Assembly: GCF_002261475.1 (NCBI RefSeq)
Contig: NZ_NEVN01000013.1
Span: 124,001-188,000, forward strand
From: Bordetella genomosp. 5
GTDB taxonomy: Bacteria > Pseudomonadota > Gammaproteobacteria > Burkholderiales > Burkholderiaceae_B
Direction of reading: 5' to 3'
DNA length: 64,000 bases
Each line of letters opens with the position of its first letter. Positions within the stretch are counted from its first letter, which is position 1. Shown here in pieces: positions 17,894-26,036 of this stretch. The position numbers and the translations under genes are program-made. The notes beneath the pieces were generated by a model. That model was not told where the DNA came from. It saw only the letters and a program-made list of their open reading frames with translations, and made no database searches.

Positions 17894-18516
17894 AATACCC
17901 GCTGATCGCCTTCGATTTCGATGGCACATTGGCCGACACGCTGCCCTGGTTCGAATCGATTCTGGATGACGTGGCCGAGCGCTACGGCTTTCGCAAGACC
18001 ACCGCCACCGAACGCCGCGCGCTGCGCCGGCAAGGCGTGCAGGAGATTCTCAAGTTTCTCGGCATCCCACTGTGGAAGGCCCCCGCCATCCTGATCCACG
18101 TGCGCGAACGCATGAACGAAGCCGGCCCGCAGATCCCGCTGTTCGACGGCGTCGCCGACGCCCTCACGCAATTGCGGGCGCAGGGCGTGAAGCTCGCGGT
18201 CGTGAGCTCGAACGCCACCGAAAACGTGCAGCGCGTGCTCGGCCCCGAGATCAGCGCCCTGTTCGATGACTTCGAATGCGGCACGGATCTGTTCGGCAAG
18301 GCCGCCAAGCTCGAGCGCCTGATGCAGCGCCACGGCGTCACGCCCGCCCAGACCGCGCTGGTCGGCGACGAGGTGCGCGACGTCGAGGCCGCGCGCAAGG
18401 CCGGCGTGGCCAGCGTGGCCGTGAGCTGGGGCTACAACGATGCCGAGGCGCTGCGCGCCGAACGACCCGACGCCCTGCTCGCCTCCGTGGGCGAGCTCGG
18501 CACCCATCTGAGCTGA
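17890..18516 (+). CDS. HAD-superfamily hydrolase (phosphoglycolate phosphatase-like)
   Basis: A 208-residue HAD hydrolase. Motif I is FDFDGTLADT (8-17, nucleophile D9 and acid D11), motif II is AVVSSNATEN, the motif III lysine is in FGKAAKLERL, and motif IV is LVGDEVRDVEAARKAG. The helical cap inserted after motif I marks a Gph/PGMB-type subfamily. Substrate is probably a small phosphate ester; the exact one cannot be assigned. It overlaps the SnoaL-like gene by four bases and precedes the PPOX gene by 13 bases. Confidence 0.9.
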   Translation: MKYPLIAFDFDGTLADTLPWFESILDDVAERYGFRKTTATERRALRRQGVQEILKFLGIPLWKAPAILIHVRERMNEAGPQIPLFDGVADALTQLRAQGVKLAVVSSNATENVQRVLGPEISALFDDFECGTDLFGKAAKLERLMQRHGVTPAQTALVGDEVRDVEAARKAGVASVAVSWGYNDAEALRAERPDALLASVGELGTHLS

Positions 18517-18529
18517 ACCGCGAGACGAC

Positions 18530-19153
18530 ATGAGCCTCGATCCCCACCGCATCACCGACGCCGCCGCCCTGCACGCGCTGTATGGCGAGCCGGCCCAGCC
18601 TTCGCTCGCCAAAGAGGTCGATTACGTGCATCCGCACTATCGCGCCTTCATCGAAGCGGCGCCGTTCGCGGTGCTGGCCACCCAGGGCGAAGGCGGCCTG
18701 GACGCGTCGCCGCGCGGCGACCCCTCGGGCTTCGTGACCGTGGCCGACGAGCGCACGCTGCTGCTGCCGGACCGCCGCGGCAACAATCGCATCGACAGCC
18801 TGCGCAACATCCTGCAGGATCCGCGCGTCGCATTGCTGTTTCTGATTCCCGGCGTGGGCGAGACCCTGCGGGTCAATGGCCGCGCCGAGATCAGCGTCGA
18901 TCCGGCGTTGCTCGCGCGCTTCGAGATGGACGGCAAGCTGCCGCGTTCGGTGCTGCGCATCCACGTGGATACGGTGTACTTCCAATGTGCGCGCGCCATC
19001 GTGCGCTCGGGCCTCTGGGACCCCGCGCGCCAGATCGAACGCAGCGCCCTGCCGAGCACGGGCCGCATCCTGGCCGATGTCTCGGCCGGCACGATCGATG
19101 GCGTCAAATACGATCAGGAACAGCCGGCGCGCCTGCGCGCCACGCTTTACTAG
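18530..19153 (+). CDS. Pyridoxamine 5'-phosphate oxidase family protein (MSMEG_1061-type)
   Basis: A 207-residue FMN-binding split-barrel protein. Motifs include FAVLATQGEGGLDASPRGDP (about 46), LLLPDRRGNNRIDSLRNIL (about 80) and FLIPGVGETLRVNGRAEIS (about 104). This pattern is typical of the subfamily annotated as MSMEG_1061 FMN-dependent PPOX-type flavoproteins; the reaction is not established. It is the last gene of the LOG-SnoaL-HAD-PPOX run, and its stop lies 9 bases from the convergent fmt stop. Confidence 0.88.
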   Translation: MSLDPHRITDAAALHALYGEPAQPSLAKEVDYVHPHYRAFIEAAPFAVLATQGEGGLDASPRGDPSGFVTVADERTLLLPDRRGNNRIDSLRNILQDPRVALLFLIPGVGETLRVNGRAEISVDPALLARFEMDGKLPRSVLRIHVDTVYFQCARAIVRSGLWDPARQIERSALPSTGRILADVSAGTIDGVKYDQEQPARLRATLY

Positions 19154-19162
19154 GCCGGCGCG

Positions 19163-20113
19163 TCAGGCACCCGCCACGGGCTGCCAGCCGCGCACGAACA
19201 CCTCCACGGGCTGGCGCTTGCCGCCCGCCTTCTGCAGCTCCAGCAGGCGCAACACGCCCTCGCCGGTAGCGAGATCCACGCCCGCGCTGCTGGCGCTCAG
19301 CACGGTGCCCGGCGCGGCGGTCGTCTGCTGCGGCAGCGCCTGCGCCTGCCAGACCTTGACCGGATCATCCAGCCCCGCCAGACGCACGGTGGCGCCCGGC
19401 ACCGGATTGAAAGCACGGATACGCCGTGCCAGCACCTCGGCGGGCTGCGACAGGTCGAGCGCCGCTTCGCTCTTCTCGAGCTTGGCGGCATACGTCACAC
19501 CCTCTTCGGGCTGCTTGCGGGGCGTGAGGCCCGCGCCCGCGAGCGCCTCGAGCGCCTGCACGATGGCGTCGGCACCGCTGCGCGCCAGCGCGTCGTGCAA
19601 CGCGGCCGCCGTCGTATCGCCGTCGATCGGCACGACGGTCTCGAGCAGCATGTCGCCGGTATCCAGCCCCGCATCCATCTGCATGATCGTGACGCCGGTG
19701 CGCGTGTCGCCGGCCTCGATCGCGCGCTGGATCGGCGCCGCGCCGCGCCAGCGCGGCAGCAGACTCGCATGGATGTTCAGACAACCGAGCCGCGGCAGAT
19801 CGAGCGTCCATTGCGGCAGGATCAGACCGTACGCGGCCACCACCATCACGTCGGGCGCGATGGCCTCGAGCCGCTCGCGCGCGGCCTGCGCCTCGTCGGG
19901 ATAGCGGCCGTCCAGGCGCAGGCTGCGCGGCTGCGCCACCTCGATGCCGGCGGCGAGCGCCGCCTGCTTGACCGGGCTGGGCGTGAGCTTGAGACCCCGG
20001 CCGGCCGGGCGATCTGGCTGGGTCAGCACCAGCGGCACCTCATGGCCGGCGGCCAGCAGGGCTTCGAGGGCGAGACGGGCGAAATCGGGAGTACCGGCAA
20101 AGACGAGACGCAT
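19163..20113 (-). CDS. fmt: Methionyl-tRNA formyltransferase
   Basis: A 316-residue enzyme that formylates initiator Met-tRNA. ATG 20113 was chosen because [20 protein letters not shown] is the conserved N-terminus; the open frame upstream has no similarity. The formyl-transfer site is in [19 protein letters not shown] (about 109-127), with [12 protein letters not shown] following at about 145. The C-terminal anticodon-binding OB-like domain (about 208-316) includes [11 protein letters not shown]. Normally cotranscribed with def, but here def lies 3.3 kb upstream, behind its own terminator and a four-gene insertion. Confidence 0.96.
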   Translation of the reverse strand: MRLVFAGTPDFARLALEALLAAGHEVPLVLTQPDRPAGRGLKLTPSPVKQAALAAGIEVAQPRSLRLDGRYPDEAQAARERLEAIAPDVMVVAAYGLILPQWTLDLPRLGCLNIHASLLPRWRGAAPIQRAIEAGDTRTGVTIMQMDAGLDTGDMLLETVVPIDGDTTAAALHDALARSGADAIVQALEALAGAGLTPRKQPEEGVTYAAKLEKSEAALDLSQPAEVLARRIRAFNPVPGATVRLAGLDDPVKVWQAQALPQQTTAAPGTVLSASSAGVDLATGEGVLRLLELQKAGGKRQPVEVFVRGWQPVAGA

Positions 20114-20349
20114 GAGGAATCCAGGAACGACGAGTGACGACGGAGCACGCGGCTCCGGCCGCGCCGGTGGCGGCGCGCAGGCGCTATTGTCCGGCCAGAT
20201 CCCCCCGCGCGCCAAATCGCGCGGCGCGGGCCGGGCGTTCGGATGCCGGACCGTCGGGCGAAGGCCCGCCAGGTGCGGTGCTGGCGGGCCATGGGCTGCC
20301 GGGCCGGCACGCGTCGGTCCGACAGGCCAGGCACCGGGCGCGCCCGGAT

Positions 20350-20359
20350 TGATATATCA
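20350..20359. promoter_or_regulatory. Candidate GntR operator upstream of the decarboxylase cassette
   Basis: TGATATATCA is a perfect 10-base palindrome about 50 bases upstream of the gntR start. It resembles the TGGTATACCA-like sites of FadR-type GntR regulators. The 296 bases between fmt and gntR otherwise show no gene. Confidence 0.45.
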
Positions 20360-20409
20360 GGCCCCGCTTCGAATAATGGAGCCTTGACTTGCCCGCAGCA
20401 GGAGTTCGC

Positions 20410-21153
20410 ATGACCCCGCCGAGCGCCATCACCGCCGCCGATCGCATTCGCGCCGATCTCGAAGAACAGATCGCCAGCGCCACGCTGCCGCCCGGCGCCG
20501 CGCTCGACGAGACAGCGCTGGCGCTCGCCTATGGCGTGTCGCGCACGCCGGTGCGGGACGCCCTGTTGCAACTGGCCGCGCGCGGCTTCGTGCGCATCGC
20601 GCCGCGCGTGGGCATCTTCGTGAATCAGCTCTCGCCCGACGAGCTGGCCAATATGTTCGAAACGCTGGCCTACCTCGAAGGCCTGTGCGCCGGTCTGGCC
20701 ACGCGCCGGATCTCGCAGGCGGAGCGCGAGGCGCTGGCGCAGGCGCATGAAGCCTCCCGCCCGCGTGCCGATGGCGCGGGCTACGGCGCGGCCAACCATG
20801 CGTTTCATGCCCTGCTCTATCAGGCCTGCGGCAATCCCTATCTCACCGAACAGATCGTCGCCATCCGGCGGCGCACGCAGCCCTATCGTCTGCGCCACTT
20901 CGACCAGCCCGACCGCGTCGCGCACTCGTGGCGCGAGCACGGCGTGATCGTGCGCGCGGTGCTCGCGGCGGACGCCGACGCGGCCACACAGGCCGCCACG
21001 CGCCACATCGTGGTGGGCGGCCGCCAGTTTCGCGCATTCGCCGCGCGCTTTCCGCAGGGCCTGTTCCACGAGGCCGACGAACCGGCGCCGCGTGCCGCGC
21101 CGCTCGACTGGCTTTACGGCGCACGCGCCGGCAGCGCCGCGCTGCCGCACTGA
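20410..21153 (+). CDS. GntR-family regulator, FadR/FCD type
   Basis: A 247-residue regulator. ATG 20410 has an AGGAG site five bases upstream; a TTG at 20389 in the same frame is less likely. The winged helix (about 8-70) contains LDETALALAYGVSRTPVRDAL, and the C-terminal FCD helical domain (about 85-215) has the metal-ligand pattern in ANHAFHALLYQACGN, WREHGVIVRAV and RHIVVGG. It precedes a Bug receptor and arylmalonate decarboxylase on the same strand with 54- and 25-base gaps, and probably represses them until the substrate or product binds. Confidence 0.92.
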   Translation: MTPPSAITAADRIRADLEEQIASATLPPGAALDETALALAYGVSRTPVRDALLQLAARGFVRIAPRVGIFVNQLSPDELANMFETLAYLEGLCAGLATRRISQAEREALAQAHEASRPRADGAGYGAANHAFHALLYQACGNPYLTEQIVAIRRRTQPYRLRHFDQPDRVAHSWREHGVIVRAVLAADADAATQAATRHIVVGGRQFRAFAARFPQGLFHEADEPAPRAAPLDWLYGARAGSAALPH

Positions 21154-21207
21154 TGCCGTCGTCGTTCCGTTCCCGCCTCCGGCCCGGGCCGGCACCAGGA
21201 GACTGAT

Positions 21208-22164
21208 TTGCTCGCTCGATGGATACGTTGTGCTGCCCTCTTGCTGCTCTGCGCGGCCGCGTCCGCGCAGGCCCAGCAGGCACCGCTCAAGATCGTGGTG
21301 GGGTTCTCGCCCGGTGGCGGCGTGGACACGCTCGCGCGGCTGCTGGCGCAGCAACTGGCCGACCCGCTCGGCCGGCCGGTCGTGGTCGAGAACCGGCCCG
21401 GCGCGGGAGGTACCATCGCGGCCGAGGCGGCACGCCGCGCCGAGCCCGATGGCAATACGGTGCTGCTGGCCGACACCTCGCTCATCGTCGCGCCGTACAT
21501 CTACCCCACCCTGCCGTTCCGCCTCGAACGCGACTTCGTACCGGTGGCGATGGTGGGTGAAGCGGGCCTGGCGCTCGCGGTACCCTCGAATCATCCCGCG
21601 CGCGACCTCCCGGAGTTCATCGCCCTGGCGCGCCAGGCCCCCGGGCAATACACCTATGCCACCGTGGGCGTCGGCTCGATGCATCACCTCGGCGGCGAGC
21701 TCTTCAAGCGCCTGAGCAAGACCGACCTGGTGCATGTGCCCTACAAGGGTGGCAGTCCGGCCGTACAGGCGCTGCTGGGCGGCCAGGTAACGATGGCCAT
21801 CTCCAGCCTGCCCGCGGTCATGCCGCTCGCCAGCAGCGGCCACATCCGCATCCTCGCCGTGCTGTCGGAAGATCGCTTCGCCGGCCTGCCCCACGTTCCC
21901 ACCGCGAGCCAGACGCTGCCCGGCTTCGAGACCACGCCGTCCTTGTTCCTGCTGGCGCCGGCGGGCACGCCGCGCGCCGCGCTTCAGCGGCTGGAGTCCG
22001 TCCTGCCACAGGTGCTGCAGCGGCCCGCGCTGCAGCAGGCCTTCGTGGCGCAGGGCTCGCAGATCTCGTACCTGTCGGCGCCCGAGCTGGCGCAATGGTT
22101 GCCCGCGCAACAACAGCGCTGGGGCGATCTGATCGCGCGCAGCAAGCTCGAGTTCGGCCAATAA
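21208..22164 (+). CDS. Bug-type solute-binding protein of the arylmalonate decarboxylase cassette
   Basis: A 318-residue periplasmic receptor starting at TTG 21208 behind AGGAGA. The signal peptide (LLLLCAAASAQAQ, cleavage near residue 22) is followed by IVVGFSPGGGVDTLARLLAQ, VVVENRPGAGGTIAA, LVHVPYKGGSPAVQALLGG and VPTASQTLPGF, all Bug/TctC hallmarks. No tctA or tctB permease genes are nearby, so a shared permease elsewhere must be used. Position directly before the decarboxylase suggests it binds a malonate-type dicarboxylate. Confidence 0.92.
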   Translation: MLARWIRCAALLLLCAAASAQAQQAPLKIVVGFSPGGGVDTLARLLAQQLADPLGRPVVVENRPGAGGTIAAEAARRAEPDGNTVLLADTSLIVAPYIYPTLPFRLERDFVPVAMVGEAGLALAVPSNHPARDLPEFIALARQAPGQYTYATVGVGSMHHLGGELFKRLSKTDLVHVPYKGGSPAVQALLGGQVTMAISSLPAVMPLASSGHIRILAVLSEDRFAGLPHVPTASQTLPGFETTPSLFLLAPAGTPRAALQRLESVLPQVLQRPALQQAFVAQGSQISYLSAPELAQWLPAQQQRWGDLIARSKLEFGQ

Positions 22165-22189
22165 CCCCCTCTCCCGGAACCCGATCGCC

Positions 22190-22912
22190 ATGTCCGCTAC
22201 GCCTGCTCCCGTCCTGCACGGACTCATCGTGCCGCCCGCCGCCGGCGAGGTGCCGGCCGACGGCGCGCTGCTGTATCCCCACCTGTCGTTCCGGGCCAGC
22301 GGCCTGGGGCTGGGGTCGGTCACGCCCGCGGGCTACGACGCCGTCATCGACGACGTGGCCGCGCATGCCTGCAAGCTCGCCGAGGCCGGTGCCAGCGTGA
22401 TCTCGCTGATGGGCACGTCGCTGAGTTTCTATCGTGGCGCGGCGTTCAATCGCAGCCTGACGGAGGCGATGGCCCGCGCGACCGGCCTGCCCTGCACGAC
22501 GATGAGCCACGCGGTGGTGCGCGCGCTGCGCACGCTCGACGCACGGCGCGTGGCGCTGGCCACGGCCTACGTGAGCGACGTGAACGACCGCCTCGAAGAC
22601 TTTCTGCGCGAGGAAGACTTCGACGTGCAGACCTGCCACAGCCTGGGCATCAGCGGCGTGGACGCCATGGCGCGTGTCAGCACCGACACGCTGGTCGCGC
22701 TGTGCGAGGCCGCGCTTGCCGACGCCCCGGGCGCGCAGGCCATCCTGCTCTCGTGCGGTGGCCTGCTGACGCTGGAGGCGATCGCGATCGTCGAAGCGCG
22801 GCACGGGGTGCCCGTCGTGTCGAGCTCGCCGGCAGGCTTCTGGGATGTCGTACGCCTGGGCGGCCACGACCCCGCCGCCGCGGGCAAGGGCCGCCTGTTC
22901 GCCCCCCGCTGA
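22190..22912 (+). CDS. Arylmalonate decarboxylase (AMDase)
   Basis: A 240-residue protein of the aspartate/glutamate racemase superfamily. It matches my memory of the Bordetella/Alcaligenes arylmalonate decarboxylase nearly residue for residue in the core: VPPAAGEVPADGALLYP (14-30), SGLGLGSVTPAGYDAVI, SLMGTSLSFYRGAAFN (72-87), TGLPCTTMS and LLSCGGLLTLEAI. The known catalytic set G74, T75, S76, Y126 and C188 appears here as G75, T76, S77, Y127 and C189, shifted by one. Only one catalytic cysteine side is present, as expected for decarboxylase rather than racemase. The enzyme removes CO2 from alpha-disubstituted arylmalonates; its physiological substrate is not known. Confidence 0.9.
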   Translation: MSATPAPVLHGLIVPPAAGEVPADGALLYPHLSFRASGLGLGSVTPAGYDAVIDDVAAHACKLAEAGASVISLMGTSLSFYRGAAFNRSLTEAMARATGLPCTTMSHAVVRALRTLDARRVALATAYVSDVNDRLEDFLREEDFDVQTCHSLGISGVDAMARVSTDTLVALCEAALADAPGAQAILLSCGGLLTLEAIAIVEARHGVPVVSSSPAGFWDVVRLGGHDPAAAGKGRLFAPR

Positions 22913-22918
22913 GCCTGC

Positions 22919-23248
22919 CTAGTCGAGGCGGTAGTGCCCCGAGGCATCCAGCGGCCGCACCGCCAGGCGCAGGCCCAGGGCATGCAGAATCGCCGTGAGG
23001 CTGCTGAGGCCGGGGTTTCCTTTGGGCGACAGCGTGCGGTAGAGCTGCGTGAGGTTGAGGCCGGATCGATCCGCGATCGATTGCATGCCGCCGCAGGCCT
23101 GCGCCAGCTGGCGCAGCGTGATGAGCAGTTCGGCCTGTTCGCCGCTTTCGAGAATATTGTCGAGCATGGCCAGCGCATACGCCGGATCATCGCGATAACG
23201 CCCAGCCATTGCCTCGTCGTGCGGAATACTCTTCATGGCCTGTTCCAT
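22919..23248 (-). CDS. HigA-like addiction-module antidote protein, orphan
   Basis: A 109-residue protein (a start at MKSIPHDEAM, five codons later, is possible). The helix-turn-helix GMQSIADRSGLNLTQLYRTL with GNPGLSSLTAILHALGLRL is the pattern of the COG3636 probable addiction-module antidotes. It is clearly related to the antitoxin at 54219-54539 (QIANDTGLSREQLYRSLS with GNPTLRTVFTVLKVLGVEL). No RelE/HigB toxin gene flanks it: the decarboxylase stop is 6 bases away on one side and def on the other. It may be a remnant that lost its toxin, or an independent regulator. Confidence 0.82.
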   Translation of the reverse strand: MEQAMKSIPHDEAMAGRYRDDPAYALAMLDNILESGEQAELLITLRQLAQACGGMQSIADRSGLNLTQLYRTLSPKGNPGLSSLTAILHALGLRLAVRPLDASGHYRLD

Positions 23249-23328
23249 CCTCCCTCCCTGTTGGGGTCATCCTATTTTCGTTTGGCGACGAACCCGCGGC
23301 AACGTCGAGCGTCGGGCGCAGACAACAA

Positions 23329-23352
23329 AAAACCCCGCAAAAGCGGGGTTTT
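23329..23352 (-). terminator. Intrinsic terminator downstream of def
   Basis: AAAACCCCGC (23329-23338) and GCGGGGTTTT (23343-23352) form a 10-bp stem with a four-base loop. Read on the minus strand it ends in a run of six T, 22 bases past the def stop. It separates def from fmt transcriptionally. Confidence 0.9.
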
Positions 23353-23374
23353 GGCATGCAAGAGGGGAAAGCCC

Positions 23375-23887
23375 TCAGGCGCGCAATGCTTCGCGCTCGG
23401 CTTTCTTGATGCGGGTCTTGATGCGGTTTTGCTTGAGCACCGACAGATACTCGACGAACACCTTGCCGTCGAGGTGATCGATTTCGTGCTGCACACAGAC
23501 CGCGAGCAGGCCTTCGGCCTCGAACTCGTACGACTGGCCCTGCTCGTCGAGCGCCTTGCAACGGATGCGGGCGGCGCGCTTGACCTCGTCGTACACGCCG
23601 GGCACCGACAGGCAACCCTCTTCGTAGACCTGCAGCTCGTCGCTCTTCCAGGTGATCTCGGGATTGATGAGCACGCGCAGTTCGTTGCCGTCTTCGGAGA
23701 CGTCGATCACGATCACGCGCTCATGCACGTCGACCTGGGTCGCGGCAAGCCCCACGCCCGGCGCGTCGTACATGGTGTCGGCCATGTCGCGTACGAGCTT
23801 GCGGATGCGGTCGTCGACCACGGCCACGGGCTTGGCCACTTTGTGCAAGCGCGCGTCGGGGTAGCGGAGGATGGTGAGCAAAGCCAT
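23375..23887 (-). CDS. def: Peptide deformylase
   Basis: A 170-residue metallo-hydrolase that removes the formyl group from new proteins. ATG 23887 gives [18 protein letters not shown], the usual N-terminus; the frame continues upstream without similarity. The three active-site motifs are present: [10 protein letters not shown] (about 45), EGCLSVPGV (about 91, metal-binding Cys) and HEIDHLDGK (about 134, two metal-binding His and catalytic Glu). Length is normal. Unlike most bacteria it is not followed directly by fmt. Confidence 0.97.
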   Translation of the reverse strand: MALLTILRYPDARLHKVAKPVAVVDDRIRKLVRDMADTMYDAPGVGLAATQVDVHERVIVIDVSEDGNELRVLINPEITWKSDELQVYEEGCLSVPGVYDEVKRAARIRCKALDEQGQSYEFEAEGLLAVCVQHEIDHLDGKVFVEYLSVLKQNRIKTRIKKAEREALRA

Positions 23888-23963
23888 GGAATGTCGGTCT
23901 GGCCGAATAATCAGCGGTAAGACCACATGATAATTCATTCGAAACCGGCAATCTAATAGTTTT

Positions 23964-24020
23964 AGGCTAAAACCCGCTTAGCCTGGGGCGCGACGCGGGG
24001 ACGCATGCGCATCCCGCGTC
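23964..24020. repeat. Two consecutive inverted repeats between def and kynU
   Basis: AGGCTAA (23964-23970) with TTAGCCT (23978-23984), and GACGCGGG (23992-23999) with CCCGCGTC (24013-24020), are perfect hairpins. Neither is followed by a T-run in the kynU direction, so they may slow transcription, act as operators or shape the def leader. Confidence 0.5.
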
Positions 24021-24038
24021 GCCGCCCCTCGCCGGCAC

Positions 24039-25289
24039 TCAGGTCACGGCGGCCCGGGTGCGGAACTCGGGCTTGTCCCAGGCGCGGCTGTCGAGCACGT
24101 CGCGCAGGATCTCGACCGCGTCCCAGACATCGGCATAACTGAGATACAGCGGCGTGAGACCGAAGCGCAGCAGCTCGGGCTCGCGGTAGTCGCCGATCAC
24201 GCCGCGCGCGATCAGTGCCTGCATCACCGCATAGCCCTCGGGGTGCAAAAAGCTCACATGACTGCCCCGGCCGGCGTGCTCGCGCGGCGTGACGAGCGTG
24301 AGAGGGTGATCGGCGCAGCGCGTCTCGACCAGCTCGATGAACAGATCGGCCATCGCCAGCGACTTGGCGCGCACATCCTGCATGTCGGCCTCGAGCGCGA
24401 GGTCCAGGCCGCATTCCACCAGCGACAGCGAGATGATGGGCTGCGTGCCGCACAGGAAGCGCCGGATGCCCAGCGCCGGATCGTAGCGGTCGGACATCTC
24501 GAAGGGGTTGCTGTGGCCCCACCAGCCCGACAGGGGCTGCCAGAAATGATCCATGTGACGCGGCGCGACCCACAGGAACGCGGGCGAGCCGGGGCCGCCA
24601 TTCAGATATTTGTATGTGCAACCCACGGCGAAGTCGGCGCCGTCGGCCGTGAGTGCCAGCGGCACCGCGCCGGCGGCGTGGGCCAGGTCCCAGATCACGA
24701 GCGCGCCGCGCTCGTGCGCCAGACCCGACACGCGCGCCATGTCGTGCATCGCGCCGCTGCGGTAGTTCACGTGCGAGAGCAGCAGCACGGCGGCATCGGC
24801 GTCGAGCGCGTCTTCCAGGCTGAGATCGGCATCGATCAGGCGCAGCTCGTAGCCCTGCTCGAGGAAGTCGATCATGCCCTGGATCATGTACAGATCGGTG
24901 GGGAAGTTATCGCGCTCGGACACGATCACTTTGCGCGACGGCTGGTCGCGCTGCTGGATGCGCAGGGCGGCCGCCAGCACCTTGAAGATGTTGAGCGAGG
25001 TGGTGTCCGTGACGACCACTTCGCCCTCGTCGGCGCCGATCAGCCGTGCGAGCTTGTCGCCCAGGCGCGAGGGTGCCTCGAACCAGCCGGCGGTATTCCA
25101 GCTGCGGATCAGGTCGTTGCCCCATTCGCGGCCGATCACTTCGGCGGCGCGCGCGGCTGCCGTGCGCGGCTTGGCGCCCAGGGAATTGCCATCGAGGTAG
25201 ATGACACCGGGGGGCAGTTCGAATCGGTCTTTCAGGCCCGCGAGGGCATCGGCGGCGTCCAGCGCCAGGCAATCGTCACGCGTTTTCAT
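24039..25289 (-). CDS. kynU: Kynureninase
   Basis: A 416-residue PLP enzyme that splits kynurenine to anthranilate and alanine. Typical features are [16 protein letters not shown] (about 29), [15 protein letters not shown] (about 125), the aspartate in [14 protein letters not shown] (about 199) and the PLP-lysine in [16 protein letters not shown] (about 225). Length matches the family (about 416 aa). It is divergent from an Lrp-type regulator across a 136-base gap, the arrangement known for kynU and KynR. The other kyn genes of the anthranilate pathway (kynA, kynB) are not in the window. Confidence 0.96.
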   Translation of the reverse strand: MKTRDDCLALDAADALAGLKDRFELPPGVIYLDGNSLGAKPRTAAARAAEVIGREWGNDLIRSWNTAGWFEAPSRLGDKLARLIGADEGEVVVTDTTSLNIFKVLAAALRIQQRDQPSRKVIVSERDNFPTDLYMIQGMIDFLEQGYELRLIDADLSLEDALDADAAVLLLSHVNYRSGAMHDMARVSGLAHERGALVIWDLAHAAGAVPLALTADGADFAVGCTYKYLNGGPGSPAFLWVAPRHMDHFWQPLSGWWGHSNPFEMSDRYDPALGIRRFLCGTQPIISLSLVECGLDLALEADMQDVRAKSLAMADLFIELVETRCADHPLTLVTPREHAGRGSHVSFLHPEGYAVMQALIARGVIGDYREPELLRFGLTPLYLSYADVWDAVEILRDVLDSRAWDKPEFRTRAAVT

Positions 25290-25425
25290 CTCGACCTCGA
25301 GAGCTTGGAACGAAGACTATGGTATCAGCGCGATGAACCAAAAAAATTGCAAACTCCACGTGACGAACGGCGTTTCTTGCACGAAAATTCGAGCACTTCG
25401 GGATTTGGAAAAAGAATCTTGCATC
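25290..25425. promoter_or_regulatory. Divergent kynU / Lrp-regulator promoter region
   Basis: This 136-base gap is much richer in A/T than its surroundings (for example AACCAAAAAAATTGCAAA near 25335 and GGATTTGGAAAAAGAATC near 25400). Lrp-type proteins bind such A/T-rich degenerate sites, so control of both genes from here is likely. No exact operator could be defined. Confidence 0.5.
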
Positions 25426-25908
25426 ATGCAGCTCGACATCATTGATTGCCGCATTCTCAACATTCTTCAGGCCGACGGCCGCATCTCCAATCAAGACCTG
25501 GCCGACCGCGTCTCGTTGTCGCCCTCGGCCTGTCTGCGGCGCGTGCGCGCGCTCGAAGAAGGCGCGGTCATCCGCGGCTATCGCGCCGTGCTCGACACCG
25601 CCCAGCTCGGCGCAGACTTCGAAGCCTACGTGCATCTGTCGCTGGATCAGTCCGAGCCGGGCTGGAACGAAGCCTTCGTGGCACGGCTGGACGCGCTCGA
25701 AGAGGTGGTGCAGGCCAGTATCGTGACCGGCGCGAGCAACTACATCCTGCAGGTGCGCACGCGCGACCTGGCGGCGTTTTCGACCTTCGTCGTCGACAAA
25801 CTCAACGGTATCCGGGGCGTGCGCGACATGTGCTCGCATATCGTGATGCGCAAGGTCAAGGACAGCAGCGGCACGATCGCGCTCGCGGAACCCCCCGCAG
25901 GCGGCTGA
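25426..25908 (+). CDS. kynR: Lrp/AsnC-family regulator, probable KynR
   Basis: A 160-residue regulator from ATG 25426 (MQLDIIDCRILNILQADGRI). The N-terminal AsnC helix-turn-helix contains NQDLADRVSLSPSACLRRVR, and the C-terminal RAM domain spans about 65-145 (YVHLSLDQ, VTGASNYILQVRTRDL). It is divergent from kynU, and KynR proteins of this type activate kynU in response to kynurenine in Pseudomonas. The symbol is inferred from context; a global Lrp role is less likely for a gene in this position. Confidence 0.85.
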   Translation: MQLDIIDCRILNILQADGRISNQDLADRVSLSPSACLRRVRALEEGAVIRGYRAVLDTAQLGADFEAYVHLSLDQSEPGWNEAFVARLDALEEVVQASIVTGASNYILQVRTRDLAAFSTFVVDKLNGIRGVRDMCSHIVMRKVKDSSGTIALAEPPAGG

Positions 25909-26036
25909 GCGCGCCGCGCCACCGGAGCTGCCCCGCGCTCGAAGCGCGACAGGGCTGGCACGCCGACGCCTGCCGCCCGCGCGGCGGCCTGCTACGCTTG
26001 CCGCCTGACCCCGGACTTCGCCCCACCGGCTTTCCC

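Noticed and set aside
22190-22912. Considered maleate isomerase or aspartate/glutamate racemase.
   Set aside because: The decarboxylase residues and surrounding sequence match arylmalonate decarboxylase, and the second catalytic cysteine needed by racemases is replaced by G75.
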